Shown: piece after piece, positions 36,923-37,042 of the stretch | How the letters are laid out: each line of letters starts with the position of its first letter | How positions within the stretch are numbered: the first letter of the stretch is position 1 | Origin: Actinomadura sp. CNU-125 | GTDB lineage: Bacteria > Actinomycetota > Actinomycetes > Streptosporangiales > Streptosporangiaceae | Direction of reading: 5' to 3' | DNA: 37,042 bases | Assembly (NCBI RefSeq): GCF_001942465.1 | Contig: NZ_MKJY01000575.1 | Coordinates: 1 to 37,042 of the forward strand | Position numbers and translations under genes: made by a program | Notes under the pieces: model-generated | What the model saw: only the letters and a program-made list of their open reading frames with translations | What the model was told of the DNA's origin: nothing | Database searches by the model: none

Positions 36923-37042
36923 TCGTCCCGGCCCGGCTCACCGGACGAGCCCTCGGCCGGACGCAACCAGAACGGCATCGGCGGTTCGTCGCCGGGCGAG
37001 CGCCGTCCCCACAGCGGCGGGGGCGACTGCCGCCCGCCCGAA
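36919..37042 (-). CDS. C-terminal end of a gene extending beyond the right edge
   Basis: Only the last 40 residues are in the window: Pro/Arg-rich, with PPPLWGRRSPGDEPPMPFWL and an acidic end. The stop overlaps the next gene's GTG-ATG start. The segment is too short to assign; by position it should be another component of the secretion/conjugation-like operon. Confidence 0.7.
   Translation of the reverse strand, partial: SGGRQSPPPLWGRRSPGDEPPMPFWLRPAEGSSGEPGRDE

Overview
The window is very GC-rich DNA with dense coding, frequent GTG/TTG starts, ATGA/GTGA gene overlaps and typical actinobacterial content: two menaquinone-type succinate dehydrogenases, Hanks-type kinases, FHA, LytR-CpsA-Psr and NlpC/P60 cell-wall proteins, and OmpA-type lipoproteins in a Gram-positive background. 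It fits a filamentous actinomycete. The Streptosporangiales/Thermomonosporaceae (Actinomadura-like) is my best guess, but no rRNA or other marker here proves it.

Layout, left to right. 1-1865 (minus): most of an ABC exporter half with a degenerate nucleotide-binding site, running off the edge. 2136-3350: a receiver-SpoIIE/PP2C phosphatase. 3623-7018: sdhCAB, closed by a hairpin terminator. 7174-7832: a cyclase-homology protein, convergent with a LysR regulator and a Crp/Fnr regulator (7837-9553, minus). 9554-10019: a non-coding stretch with three hairpin repeats. 10020-13640 (minus): a second succinate dehydrogenase operon resembling mycobacterial Sdh1, with two Crp-like sites upstream. 13978-14628 (minus): an XRE-type regulator divergent from a surface-protein cluster at 14765-18927 (three paralogous lipoproteins, a secreted OmpA protein and a lipoprotein-OmpA fusion). 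18940-19788 (minus): a soluble Ser/Thr kinase. 20004-22264: an LCP ligase convergent with an orphan prepilin peptidase. 22572-30680: a tightly packed operon encoding a DUF4282-like membrane protein, a membrane-anchored kinase-like protein, a coiled-coil protein, a ClpB-like AAA+ ATPase with a degenerate first half, a small radical-SAM activase-like enzyme and a zinc-ribbon/Gln-Pro-repeat/FHA protein, ended by a strong bidirectional terminator. 30808-32661 (minus): typA. 32901-33917: a RipA-like NlpC/P60 endopeptidase. 33967-35206 (minus): NUDIX and Mut7-C genes. 35235-37042 (minus): a lytic transglycosylase-NlpC/P60 protein, a VirB8-like small membrane protein and the end of a third gene, which looks like one edge of a type IV secretion/conjugation-like cluster.

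The most interesting region is the 22.6-30.7 kb operon. It combines a phosphorylation writer (kinase), a phosphothreonine reader (FHA), an unfoldase-type AAA+ motor and a radical-SAM enzyme, and I cannot match it to a characterised pathway. The second is the 14.6-18.9 kb cluster, where one beta-rich domain occurs five times around OmpA peptidoglycan-binding domains.

Quality warning: nine genes, including the conserved sdhA, are broken by small indels (11 break points). Nearly all are single bases, mostly in short G/C/A runs, and both halves of each protein stay conserved. I read these as sequence errors and annotate the genes as single CDSs with the break point stated.
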